Shown: one piece after another, positions 21,148 to 32,800 of the stretch | Layout: each line of letters begins with the position of its first letter | How positions within the stretch are numbered: position 1 is the stretch's first letter | Origin: Fragilariopsis cylindrus CCMP1102 | Taxonomy: Eukaryota > Bacillariophyta > Bacillariophyceae > Bacillariales > Bacillariaceae | Reading direction: 5' to 3' | Assembly: GCA_900095095.1 (NCBI GenBank) | Contig: FMBT01000587.1 | Span: forward strand, 1-41,544 | DNA: 41,544 nt | The notes under the pieces: generated by a model | What the model was told of the DNA's origin: nothing | The model's database searches: none | The model's input: only the letters and a program-made list of their open reading frames with translations | Program-made: the position numbers and the translations under genes

Positions 21148-22614
21148 TTACATAACGATGCAACTTTCTTCCTTCACCTTTTGTCCTTGTGCATCCCGTC
21201 CTAGAAGATCTAATTTATGCCATTTTGCAATACCCCGTCTTGCTGTATGGACTCTAGTTCGGGCCAGCTCCAAAAAATCTTCGTCTCCCCATTCTTCTGG
21301 AACATCATTTGCTGGTATACAAGGAAGTTGATCATATCGGATTTTCCAATGGGTAGACTTTTGACAATTATTACATGGACACATTTCATTCCCGAAACTT
21401 TTCGATGATGGTTGTGATCGATACAATGTAGATTGAATTACCTGATCTGAATGACATTCCTCACATTCATATGTCAATGATGTTTCCTTTCCTAGAAAAC
21501 AAGCATCACACGTAGGTGGATTTTCAACAACTAACGGTGTCTTTGTTTGTAGACAAGATTCGCATTTTCCAGATGTTTGTAATTTGCGAACTACCATAGA
21601 AGCGGATGTTGAATGCAAGGTTAATATTGATATCCATTCCCTACATCGAGGACATCGTCCCACACGAGATATTCCATCTTTCGTCGCCACTGTCAAAACA
21701 AGCATACACGCGGTACAGACCTTGAAGTTACTATTTTTTCCACCCTGAGTTTCTTCGTCTTCGTTGCAATTATTGGTACTATCTCTACTCATTATTATGT
21801 CACAGCAAGGCAATCGACAAAATGTAGGCTTCCTCGATCCATCTTTTGCGATGTTGCTTGGACTTGTGGTTATTGCACCATTAGTACTATCATACACAGC
21901 TAAAGAATCATTGCAGATAGCGCATTCATGAATGGCACCCTCATCTATTGTAAGATTATGATCTTCATCTTCTTCTTGAATTACATCATCTTCCGCTGCC
22001 ACATCTACCAAGCTCCGAGTACTGTTACCTTGTTGTTTCGAATCGACATGTTCATGCCCTGGCGGTAATGGCTGAGATGTATGGAGGGTTGTATCCATCG
22101 GAAGGATAATACCGTCACATAGATCGGCACTTAGAGGAGTACTGTCAATAATATCACGACAAGGATCGATTGCAGTATCATGCGCATCATCAGCACTGAT
22201 ACCACAAACTTGTTCTAGTATATCATCCAGCTCGGGGGTTATAATACTATTTGACAGTGTATTTTCTACTGCAGATCGGATACCATCTGTAGCAGCTGAT
22301 GCGTCAATCATTTGTAGTCGAATAAATGATGCTTCTGCCTCACTCAGACCATGGTCCATAGCAATCTGACGTTGATGTGCTGCCTGTTTTTGTAATCCTT
22401 CTTCAAATATTTGTTGTCTATCAATACCATCACAAAATCCTACACATTCTTCCATCGATTCCAATACATTGTCACAATCATGATATTGTTGAGCTGCAAT
22501 GAGTGCATCGGTCGAATGATGAACAGTTGCCTCACCGATTTCTATTGCTGAAATTTTGACCGTAGTAGCATCAGCATTATTATCGGAGTTCTTATTAAGT
22601 GCTGCTGTCGACAT
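21148..22614 (-). CDS. RING/zinc-ribbon protein with C-terminal CaaX box
   Basis: An intact 488-residue frame. The N-terminal half is acidic and without a domain I can name. A RING-like cluster follows: HECAICNDS, FCRLPCCD, VCTACM and GRCPRCREW, the order of metal ligands expected of a RING or related E3 ligase fold. Several more CxxC pairs come after it (KCESC, TCDACF, YECEEC, CPCNNC), which could form zinc ribbons. The last four residues are CIVM, a CaaX motif whose terminal Met favours farnesylation, so the protein may be membrane-attached. The spacing between the second and third ligand pairs is long and Asp/Asn-rich, so assignment to a RING subtype is uncertain. Ubiquitin ligase activity is inference. 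Confidence 0.75.
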   Translation of the reverse strand: MSTAALNKNSDNNADATTVKISAIEIGEATVHHSTDALIAAQQYHDCDNVLESMEECVGFCDGIDRQQIFEEGLQKQAAHQRQIAMDHGLSEAEASFIRLQMIDASAATDGIRSAVENTLSNSIITPELDDILEQVCGISADDAHDTAIDPCRDIIDSTPLSADLCDGIILPMDTTLHTSQPLPPGHEHVDSKQQGNSTRSLVDVAAEDDVIQEEDEDHNLTIDEGAIHECAICNDSLAVYDSTNGAITTSPSNIAKDGSRKPTFCRLPCCDIIMSRDSTNNCNEDEETQGGKNSNFKVCTACMLVLTVATKDGISRVGRCPRCREWISILTLHSTSASMVVRKLQTSGKCESCLQTKTPLVVENPPTCDACFLGKETSLTYECEECHSDQVIQSTLYRSQPSSKSFGNEMCPCNNCQKSTHWKIRYDQLPCIPANDVPEEWGDEDFLELARTRVHTARRGIAKWHKLDLLGRDAQGQKVKEESCIVM

Positions 22615-23332
22615 AATGAGATTTGAGAGGCGGCGTAATAGTATTGCGAAGAATTATTGTACAGTTATGGCTTCAAAAATAATACTGGGAATAGTAAAGG
22701 CGACAAATGATACTACCGTAGAGATCTTAAATGCGACGATGATTGATTCGAATGTTATATGATTGGTTATTAACATAGTAAAGTAAGTCTAAAAGGTGAG
22801 GTTCAAAATCAATACATACGTAATGCCAATTGAAAAATTTCTAATTGATTGATGTTTGTGTCGTCGGAGTTGGTGTAGTTACGTTGATACACTATATAAA
22901 TTTACTAGACGTCAGTTGAGACTTTCACCCCGCTTCGACTGTGATTGACACATTTGTTTTCGCGCAGGCGCTTTTTATTTAACGGCTACAATAGGGTTAG
23001 GGTGAATTTGATGAAAAGAAAGAAAAAAATAATGACCTCAAAAAAAGACGACGAGGATCGAGAGACGACGATGACAAAAACAATTTTGCGCCACACGACA
23101 CAACATCTAAATTCCTGGATTCACTTACTGTACTATTTTGAATTTTAAAAGGTTGTGTATTATAGTACATACGACGACCAAGAGAGGAGCGAGAACAAAT
23201 ATAGTTCACGGAGTACAGCATTAACGCTCTGGATCTTAAAGGAGAAAAGAAGAGGCAAATCAACCGTGTTTCATAAACGACAATAATTAATAATAAAAGC
23301 ACAAACAAAAGTCAAAAACAAACAAAAAAAAC
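22615..23332. promoter_or_regulatory. divergent promoter region (RING-like / DENND4-like)
   Basis: It contains CTATATAAAT (22892-22901), GACGTCAG (22908-22915), a core known from cAMP/CO2-responsive diatom promoters, and TAGGGTTAGGGT (22992-23003), a two-copy telomere-type or telo-box motif. All are sequence matches only. A short open frame at 22945-23148 is not convincing. Confidence 0.45.
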
Positions 23333-26300
23333 ATGGTCTTGGCCAGTCCTTCCACCGATGGTGGAGAAGGTGTTGTCACAAAAAAGAAACTTGCATTGGA
23401 GAAAAGTGATGGTCGAAGACTTGTGGAATATTTGGTGGTTGTGTCTTCGTTGAGTCGGGAGGTACCGCCATCATCTTCCGATGACGACGACGTCAATGAT
23501 GGGAAAAAGAAAGAATCAGACAATAACAATAACAATGGCGGCGATGATCAATGGAAATTATCGACAAATTTTGACGATGAAGATATAGAAATTGTTCATG
23601 CAGGTTTTAATCCAGTCATTACAGCTCGGTATCCACAATACGATCATGAAGATAATCCATTTGATGCAAATGTATCCTATTTTTGTCATACTTCCGGTTC
23701 GATTGAATTGAAAAAGGAACCGTTCATGCCCAAGGTATGTACTACAGTAGTACGAACTATAGCAACGCATTTTTTTTTTTTTGCGTTAATTTAATGGTAT
23801 TAGTGGAGGCAATAACATAAAATTAACTTTGTAAATGTTAATCATCGTTGCTGCTGCTGTTGTTGTTGTTGTTGTTGTTGTGATAAGATTCATTCATTCT
23901 CTATTCCTTACACGATTATCGTCTCTTCAATTGTTTTGGCTTTGTTCGCAACAATTTAAAAATATACTAATAATAGATTCATTACTTTGTGGCGACTGGA
24001 GAGACGGGGAAAAAAATGTATGGTACTTGCTTAACGTTATGGGAACCGACACAGATTCCTGGAAGGAAAAAGAAACGTAAAAACAAATCTAAATCAAATT
24101 ACAGTAACGATATTGAATCGGAAGAAGAAGAAGAAACAACCAACCTCGATGTCTTTCTACCAAAATGTGTTGTATTGATGTCAACTTATCCATACCTAAT
24201 GGCATTCCGAGAATATTTGAGTCAATTAAATCGATTGACCAAGATTGGTGATATGACACTCCCCATCGAACGATACATTACTAATATTTGTCTTGAAATT
24301 CCAGCACCGCCTCCTGGTTCCTTTTCGGTCCAGACAACAATCTTGGATTCGATCATAAAAATTTGGTCCCCACCACACAATCAGCCAATCGCTTGGGTTA
24401 GTCTACCCTTTTCCGATTTATTCTCCTGTTTGGACATTGATAATATCATTTTAGTTTGGCATTGTCTTGTTTTGGAACGGCAGGTTATATTGACGTCGAC
24501 ACAACGTTCTATCTTAACAACATGCGCGGAGATTCTCCTTTCGATGCTATTTCCGATGAGATGGTCACATGCATACATCCCACTCTTGCCAAAAGCCCTT
24601 CTTCCCATCCTCTCAGCACCCATGCCCTTCTTTTGTGGTATCGATAAGGCCAGTCTCGCAGAGGCATTGTATGACTTAAGTCCCGAATGTGTGGTTGTTG
24701 ATTTAGATAAGAATTTGGTGACGTTAGGGCCTGAAACTGAACCACTACCGCCGTTACCGCCCCAACTAGCCTCGAGTCTTAAGTCACAACTTGAGGAGAA
24801 TGTTGGTATGGTCTTCCGTGAGGCTAGGTCGTTAACAAGAAAAGATGATTATTCCGATAGCGGGTCACATCTCCCGTCCCATGTCAAACAAGTGGCAGAG
24901 GCTATGTGGGAGGGTAAACTTAGTCTCTTCGACGAAGCATTCCATTTGTATTTCACTCCCGAAGAGTCTAGAAAGAATAGGTTGAATGGAAATGACACAT
25001 CGGGTATGGAATGGAGTGACCGAGATGCGAATGATCAGGCGCGTATCATGGCAGCATCAGGTGAGGACAAATCATTTGCTTTACGTAAGCAATCAGAGTG
25101 GGATGCCGTCCAAGAGGGATTTTTGGACACCTTCGTTTATTTGCTGAGAAATTATCGCAAGTTTTTGGTTTTCCCCTCGAAGCATAATGAAGGAAACTAC
25201 GGAGGCGCAGGTTTCCGTTCAAAGGAATTCGTTGAAAATCAACGACTTGATATGCGTGATTTCTTAGAACAATTCGTAAAACCCAAATGTACGACAACTT
25301 CGTCACCAAACGACTATGTACGTAATATTGATGGAACAAAGAATGAGGTTGGCGTAATACTATTATTTACTTACCTATCTATTGCATGGTTCCGTTCCCA
25401 CTACTAATACATATATATATATATATATATATTTCATTTGCCATATCTTATATTCGTTTCCGTTTCAACTTACATAACATGATATTACATAACAGACGGC
25501 AGTGGTGAATCGGATGTTGCATTTTTTGATTTAGCGGTAGATCGATTTTTGAAGAGTTCCGGTCTCTTATCAATGTGGATATTGGCGGTCGTTTGTTCCA
25601 GGCTGCTGGAATCTCAGCACAAAAGTCTCGAATAGTTCAGCTAGTAGTGGGATGCGTTCGAGTATTTCCGGCTTAGGATATCAAAAAGCAACAGAACCTC
25701 TCCTTCAGAGTGCTCGTGTCCACCGCAAACTGAAAACGATTGTTCCTCCAGAACCTTGTCAAGAAGACTTACCGCATATTTCTGAAGGAGAGGGTGGCGT
25801 TATGGCCGTTTCCGATCAGCAGACCGTAATATCAGACGATAATAAAAGTGTGGGTTCGGCCAGTACATCTTCTCGCGCAAGTGATGCCAATGCCTACAAG
25901 AGTGTACAGACAAGGCTGCAGAAATTTTAGGAAAGTCTAGTTTTCGATACAAATACGATACATTCCCTTCAGAATTCCGTGAAGAATTTTTTTCGGCTCC
26001 TCGTCCCCTTTCAGCTGCTGTGCTTGCCGAATTTGATCGACAGAAGAAGGATGCCGCACAATTTCGTCGGAAGAAATCTGCCTTAAAGACAAACGACAAA
26101 AATAGTCATCTCCATCGTAATCAATCTAAAGTAGATAATGTACGTCAAGTTTTGTAAATGCTTTGTTTGACCTATCGATTTTAGAACATGTCACTCAACA
26201 TTATTTTTTTCCCTCATTTTTTCTTCTTTCTTTCAATAAAACGATAGGAAAAACCTCCTTCACCCGAAGTTGCCACTTTCACCGTTTTTTTCATGGCATT

Positions 26301-28002
26301 TACAGCTGTGGTCGGTAAGGAGCTTATGGGAATTAGTTATAATCCAGAGCAAGACGGTAAGACTATTTTGTCTACATATTCGCATAATTCACAAAACGAG
26401 ACGGAAAGTGAAACAGACACTGCAGAAAGCACAGGCGAGGACTTAAGCGAATTTCAGGATGCGGTTGCCGAAATGAAAACCTCTCGCCCTTCCATGGGAG
26501 AAATGTTTGGTGATACTGATTCTGATGAACCTGTTAACGAGAATACGAATGAAGATAAGGTTAAATCGACAAAAGCTGGAAATGATGAGAGCACTTCCGA
26601 ACAAGAAATAGAGAAGACACCAGAATTGACTGAAAAAAAAACAGAGCCAAAGCGACGATTTCGAGATTCGTTGAATGCAAATGAAATCGAAGAAGCAAAG
26701 GCTACTGGTCGAGCTCAGCTTGGCCTCGCATTTGGTAAGTGCTACTTAAGAACATGTTTGCTTTAATTTTGTTCGTAAAAGTACTATGCCCTATTGTCTT
26801 GATCTCACATCTCGCTTTTTGAATGCACTAGAAATGCTGACCATGATGAAGAAGCGGGCTCTGAAGGCTGATCCCGAGGCCTACCAAGCTCTTGTTGATG
26901 CCTGTGGAAGAGTAGGCGACACTAAGAGAGCTTCAGATTTGCTCGCTAGAATGCACGAGGATGGGATTGTTGCGGATGGTACAGTTTATGCTTGCTTAGT
27001 TGCCGCATTTTCAGCAGATACTGCATGGAGAAACGGAACGAAAGATGAAGACCTTCCAGGTATGTTATTAAGTTTTTTCTAAGTTTTTTAAGCCCACTAC
27101 TGTACTCCTTATCTAATATCTGATTGTTGCTTCCTTCTTCCATAATGTTAGAATGGGCAAACAGCACTGCTGTAGAGATGGACTGGAGTAGGCTTCAGAA
27201 ACGAACATTTTTAGATCGTTTGAGAGGCCGTGCTAACGACGACTCCGATGATGAGACAAACGAGCAAGATGCTGTTGGTGCCGGAATTTCAAAGTTTCGG
27301 CAATTTATGTCGAATCGACAAGGCAAGAAGAGAGTTACACCTAAGGTGGAAGAAAGTCGTGTCGAATTCTATGTTACTGAGACAGTCGAAAGGCAGATCG
27401 AATTGGGCGAAAATCTTTTGGAGGTCGTTTTCCCCGACATATCAGGTAAGGGCTTACATGGTAGAGGCTAATGCAAGTTTATCCTTAGTATTAATTGTGT
27501 CTGACATCGATATATTGCTAACATAAATATGTATATTGTATCGTATAATCTTTTCCCTATTGTTTTAGTGGATACCGACAACGAGACTTGCCCACGTTGC
27601 AACTTTTTGCTTTCGGATGACGATGTAGTTTGTGGTTGGACACCTGGTGACAGTAACGACTACACAACGAAGTGTCCTAACTGTAATCAGCGTTTTGTAC
27701 CGCATTTTTGTGTGCAAAGCTCTTCTGCAACCTTCATGGGATCGAAGGGTCCTTCTTCCGCTTTGATGTGTGAACGTCTATCTCCGTGGGTTCTACAAAA
27801 AGAGATTCGTTCTGTCATGAGCGATCGAGAAGGTATTGAAAACCTTCTCAGTCCAACATGGAGAGCAGAGGAATATAAGAATGCTGTACTGTGGTGGAAT
27901 TTGGTCCTTTCTAGCATGAGATATAGATTTCCTTTCTCCTTCCTTTTACAAGGTAATTTCGAACAAAATCTGATTGCTCCGATGCCAGAAGACGATAGTT
28001 GA
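23333..28002 (+). CDS. DENND4: DENND4-type Rab guanine nucleotide exchange factor
   Basis: Exons: 23333-23734, 23977-25347 (or 25353), 25496-26139, 26248-26734, 26832-27059, 27152-27445, 27569-28002. The uDENN part (DGRRLVEYLVVVSSLSREVP; IHYFVATGETGKKMYGTCLT), the central DENN part (WVSLPFSDLFSCLDIDNIIL; LERQVILTS; HAYIPLLPK; DLSPECVVVDLDKNLVTL) and the dDENN part (FFDLAVDRFLKSSGLL) follow in order. Then comes a PPR-like pair (PEAYQALVDACGRVGDTKRA; GIVADGTVYACLVAAF) and a C-terminal zinc ribbon (ETCPRCNFLLSDDDV ... TKCPNCNQRFVPHF). DENN plus PPR plus this ribbon is the architecture of animal DENND4 proteins, which activate Rab10 on vesicles. Four single missing bases are implied in exon 3: the T6 run 25522-25527, near 25572, the A4 run 25621-25624 and near 25906. 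Rab partner here unknown. Confidence 0.9.
23735..23976 (+). other. intron 1 of DENND4-like gene
   Basis: Donor GTATGT after MPK, acceptor TAATAG before IHYFVATG. It includes poly-T and a TTG repeat. Confidence 0.85.
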
Positions 28003-28265
28003 GAAGATCTTATCTGTCTATATTATCTTAAGATGATAACGTAATTATTGATTGTCTTTTCATACATCTGTCGGGGAGGAGAAAGTTAATTACATCAAAG
28101 CTCGATGATAGCCTAAGATTACTACAGTATTTACTCGATACAATTTATGTTGTGCAATGCTAGCTCTTCACATTTTATTTCAAAAGTAGGTATACTGATA
28201 ATAAAATTTTCTATCTGGTGTTATCAGCGTTCATTCTAGCTAGAACCTATATAATTAACCTCCTA
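28003..28265. other. convergent 3' spacer
   Basis: AT-rich gap between the ends of the DENND4-like and RsuA-type genes; no gene seen. Confidence 0.5.
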
Positions 28266-29422
28266 CTACTGTACACTACTAATCCATTTCACTGGTGTAG
28301 CTGTTTGAGTTTTCTTATTATCCTTGTTGTCAGTACCGGTGTTTTTGTTTTTGTTGGAGGGAATATAAAGTTGACCTTTTGCTTTTTGATACGACACAGC
28401 CTTATATGGGATCGGTATAGCCATTCCTGCAGGAATGGTATCAGTTTGTAGTCACCGTATTGAATTCGAATTAATCTCGTCACCGTCAATCCCAATGCTT
28501 TAAAGACATTTCGAATTTGACGATTTTTACCTTCCGTACAGGTCACCTTCAGCCAGGTATTAGTGGATGTTGGTTTATTGGATCTTTTTGGTTTTTCTAT
28601 TGCCACCTTCATGGCAGAATACCTGACATTGTCAAATTCAATTCCACCCTTTCGTATCCGATCTAATTTGTAGGATGTTAATCGTCCATGTACACGAGCT
28701 CGGTAGATACGATGTAATTTATTGGATGGTAATTCCATTTCTCGTGAAAAATCTCCATCATTCGTTATTAACATCAATCCTTCGTTGGAATATCCAATCG
28801 TCCAATTGGCTTTAAATGAAGCTTACCCCCCTTCCTCGATTTACCAACGCCACTTCGTTGCAATCGTTCCATCAGTGATGGCCGATTGTGTGGATCATTT
28901 TCTGCAACAACTTCACCACTAACTTTATGGACCGCCCAAACCTTGATCGATCTTTCATGCTGATGATTGTCGGTTGAGGATGATGAGGACGATGTTATCG
29001 ATGACGAGGGATTGAATATGACCGGTTTCCCTTTCAGTTTCAATAATGGGCTACTATTCTTAGCAGAAAAAGAGGAAATTTCATCAAACGCAACCAGCGT
29101 TTGAGGAATTGTTACTACCTTACCAGCCAATGTAACTTGTCCATCTCGAATATGTCGTTCCGCTTGTCTTCGACTTAAAGTTAGATTTGCGGAGTCGTGA
29201 CTTAACAGTTTTGATAATCGAATACAATTTGTCGTATCTTTTACCATGGGCACGGGTACTACGGAGTACTTGTACTTGTACCGCCACGATCATTACTACT
29301 ACCAATCGTGGTCGTTTTATTGTTGATGACGATGACGGCGTTATTGTCGTTGGAAAAGGAAAAGAAGAAGCGTAGAAACGATTGAGTGTTCGTCGTTGTG
29401 TGCAGCAACAGCAGGCGAACAT
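28266..29422 (-). CDS. RsuA/RluB-type pseudouridine synthase
   Basis: An S4 RNA-binding domain (RLSKLLSHDSANLTLSRRQA; HIRDGQVTLAGKVV) precedes a synthase core with GRLD, holding the catalytic Asp, followed by YSNEGLMLITNDGDF, YRARVHGRL, and the family end motif CTEGKNRQIRNVFKALGLTV with RLIRIQYGDYKL and IPAGMAIPIPY. This is the RsuA/RluB/RluE/RluF branch, acting on a single uridine of small- or large-subunit rRNA, likely in mitochondria or plastids here. The start at 29422 gives a Cys/Arg/Ser-rich leader (MFACCCCTQRRTLNRFYASS) that could be an organelle transit peptide, but a frame change near 29250 lies between it and the S4 domain; a start at MPMVKD (29253) is the alternative. Single bases are missing near 28791 and 28437. 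Restored length is about 385 residues. Confidence 0.88.
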
Positions 29423-29880
29423 GATCGAAATATGCGATTCGATAAAGTCGAGGAGAACATTTGAATTTTGCAATTACAATAACAAGTCGTTATTAATAAT
29501 AACTGTAAGTTGCGTGTGGCTGTATTTAGTGTGGCTTCAAGTTTGTTCTCAACATGAGATCAATGATGAAGAATGAAAAGAATGAAAATGAGAAAAATAA
29601 AGTTGCTTGATGCTTATAGTCCGTCCATCCACCCGTCGGACCAAAAATAAATAAATCAGTTTTGCATAAAAAATGATTTAGAAAATATTATTAGAATATA
29701 TATTGAAAAAACATTGGTTTTATATATTTATTAATAGCTTATGATTGATATGAGTTAATGACTACGAAATAGAATTGCAGTTATTTATCTTGTATATCTT
29801 TTTCTATGGTTGAATAATAGGCTGTGGATATATTGTAATCTGTGGATGCTTTTGGCACAATAAAACAAAATGCAGCTTCC
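29423..29880. other. AT-rich intergenic region
   Basis: It holds the RsuA-type gene's upstream region and the 3' flank of the large membrane protein gene. No element is recognised. Confidence 0.45.
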
Positions 29881-32800
29881 TCATTTAGCTATCTTTCTTT
29901 TACGATATGCTAAATAAGCAAGTTCAATTGTGTGGACGCTACGAAGCACTTTTTTCCATAACCGTAGGCGCTCAATTCGATTTCGCACATCAGATCCGCT
30001 ATAGTAAGAGGAAGAACGAATAAGAAAGATAAAATTAGTGCTTTGAATGGGAGAAAAATAGGACTACTTTCTGTATCATATGTATCAGACATATTATATA
30101 CTCACCTTATGGGAGATGCTGTTGTGGCGATTCTAACGATGCTGTGGGTTCTGTCAATACGGTATGACCACAACCCGAATGATATAGTTGCAAAGAAGCG
30201 TTCAACACGTTTAGCAATATGATGGAAGAAGACGCACATCCATACGAAACGTTGCATTGAAGCGATTCTCGTTTCATATAGCTCCTGTACGAAATGCTGT
30301 TTTTTCGCTAATTCAAAGTCCATATCTTTAATCTTGTTTTTGCCAGCATTGTATTTCCTTAAACGTTCACCAAAGTACCTTTCCGTCGATGCCTCAATTT
30401 GGATTAATCCACGGTCATCGCGATTGCATGGAGGGATCTTGATCAGTTCATCATAGCCAGAATTCTGAAGGAAAGCGACAAACTGATTGTAATCCACCTC
30501 GCCTGTGTGATCAGTGTCAGCCTCCTTATACATAATTTTAGTTTCTAGTTCTGTCAGGGAAGGATCGAATGCACCAAACCCCATAATAAACTCATCTTCT
30601 GTCAAAATCCCCCTACCGTCTTTGTCAAATCTATTAAATAGTACGTGTAGTCGATCACCAATTTTTCGATCACGAATGGCACCAGCAACGATGTCATCGA
30701 CAGAGTAGGAATCCTGTGTCTCATCTGAAGTTTCGTCATCAATTGTGTCTCTGTTACTCTTTTCCTCGTTTATACCCATGTATGCACCAACCAGAGCGTG
30801 CGATGACCTCTTTTTGTGAATCTTCACCGAAATACTGCAGTCCATCATTGAATGAATCGACATAGATAGCCCATTTTGAGGGCTTTTTCTGCTGAAACAG
30901 GAGAAGAGATTCTTACAAGTCATCCACATATTATTACGATAGTGTTGTGTTACTGTCACGATCGAGTCATCGTCGTCGTCTTCTTTTTTCTCGCGTATGG
31001 CCTTTGCTTCATCGGCAGCATCGGTTTCAATCAAAAGTCTTTCGCACAAGAACAAGGGGCGATGCCGTTTGAGGAAAATTCCTGTTTTGGACAGATCTAA
31101 TTTAAATGGATTGTGGCCGATTGTTAAAGATTCACAAGTTCCGCCATGACTTTGAATACTACTTGCTTGGTTACAACTGAGACACACAGCGCCTTCAGCT
31201 GTTGCCAATGCTGACAATCGACCGTCGGGTCGACCAAAGATTGCTAATGTACCTCGAACAACCCTACAAATATATTTATTTAGAGAGAGAGAGAGAGGAA
31301 ACAGAGAAACGAGACAACAATTTTAGAGAAAAGAAAACACGACGATGTTGAGGAAAAAGTATCTAGTTTTCATGTATTAATTTAAACACACAAAAAAACT
31401 GAACACAAATTTGATTGTATTCAGATTTCATCCAAAAAAAAAGCATCTTCTTACCTATGAGTATGACGGTGCACAAAATGGTCAGATGGATTTCCACTCA
31501 AGACATTTAGGGATGCGATGCTATAGGATACGGCAAAACATTTGCTTAAAAAGGCATCAGAGCATTGAGAAACCTTGTTTTATATTGAAATAGACGATAC
31601 ATACAACAATTATTAGAGAGAAAAAAAGGGGGGGGGGGGGGGATGTACAAACAAACAAAGCAGTTTTTGCATACCTATCCCGTTTCGTTACCATACGTAC
31701 CCAAGGAATATCTCCGATAACAATCGTTCGCCCTACCATTCTATGCCGAAGATTACGCCCCTGAAAAATACGAATGATGGTGATGCAAATCTGGGGAAGC
31801 CAGAAGTAGATACACGAGTCAAGGAACCTTACTAAGTACGTAATGATTCCTCCTTCTGTGGCACCAAAAGCACTACCTATAGCTGTAGCCAAGGGCCATC
31901 CTGACGTAACAGTAACGAAGATGTAGATGAAGCACATAATATAGGATCTTGCGCCTTCAAGAATATGGTCCCCCCATAAATTTCCAAGCTCACGGAGGTT
32001 GCTTAATAGTGGCGACACTCGATCAAGAGGATAACCAAATGCATTAAAGCCAACAATTTCTACCAGAGCCTCAATATTCATTTGATTGCACCTCTCAAGT
32101 ATCTGGATGTCCTGTTCGGTGATTTGAGCTTTGGTCACTCTACGAAATTCTTGATCGCTTAAAATTAAGACACTAATGTATTCGAAGAGATTGGTCAGTA
32201 GCTGGTGTGTAGCTACCACAGATACTGAGCACGGCTCGGCTGGTCTCATTCCTACTTCTGTTGAAAAAATTCGTTGATTCATCAAGTATCCACTGCTACC
32301 ATCCATTTCATCGATCATTCGCAATTGCTTACCGATTTGTGTATCCCATTCTGACGTCACTACAAATATGTTTGGTGTTGTAGATTGCAGAAGATTAGAA
32401 CAAGCAAGTGGTCCGAAGGTACCGCCTGAATGACTTACAATAATTACAATAGAATCGTGAATATTCTTAGTTTGGGGTGAAGAAGGAAATCCCAATGATG
32501 GTACGGCAATTTCTTGCCCGTACAACCCAAGTAGCTTGTTGCTGCTGACTGCCTCAATGGTGAGTTTGGGAAAAGACTTTTTCAAATCGCTTGCAAACTG
32601 CTCAGCAAGATACAAAGAGACTTCGCACCCTGTTAATAGAATATCAACGGACATCGAGGGAACTGTACCAGCCACGTGCTGTTCTAAACGTCTTCGGAGG
32701 CACCGAGACAAATTGAAGGCTGTTAATCTATTCAAACTACTAGAAGCCCTGCGAGAATGCCAATCATCTTGAATATTTTTACATACACTTGGAATGTCTT

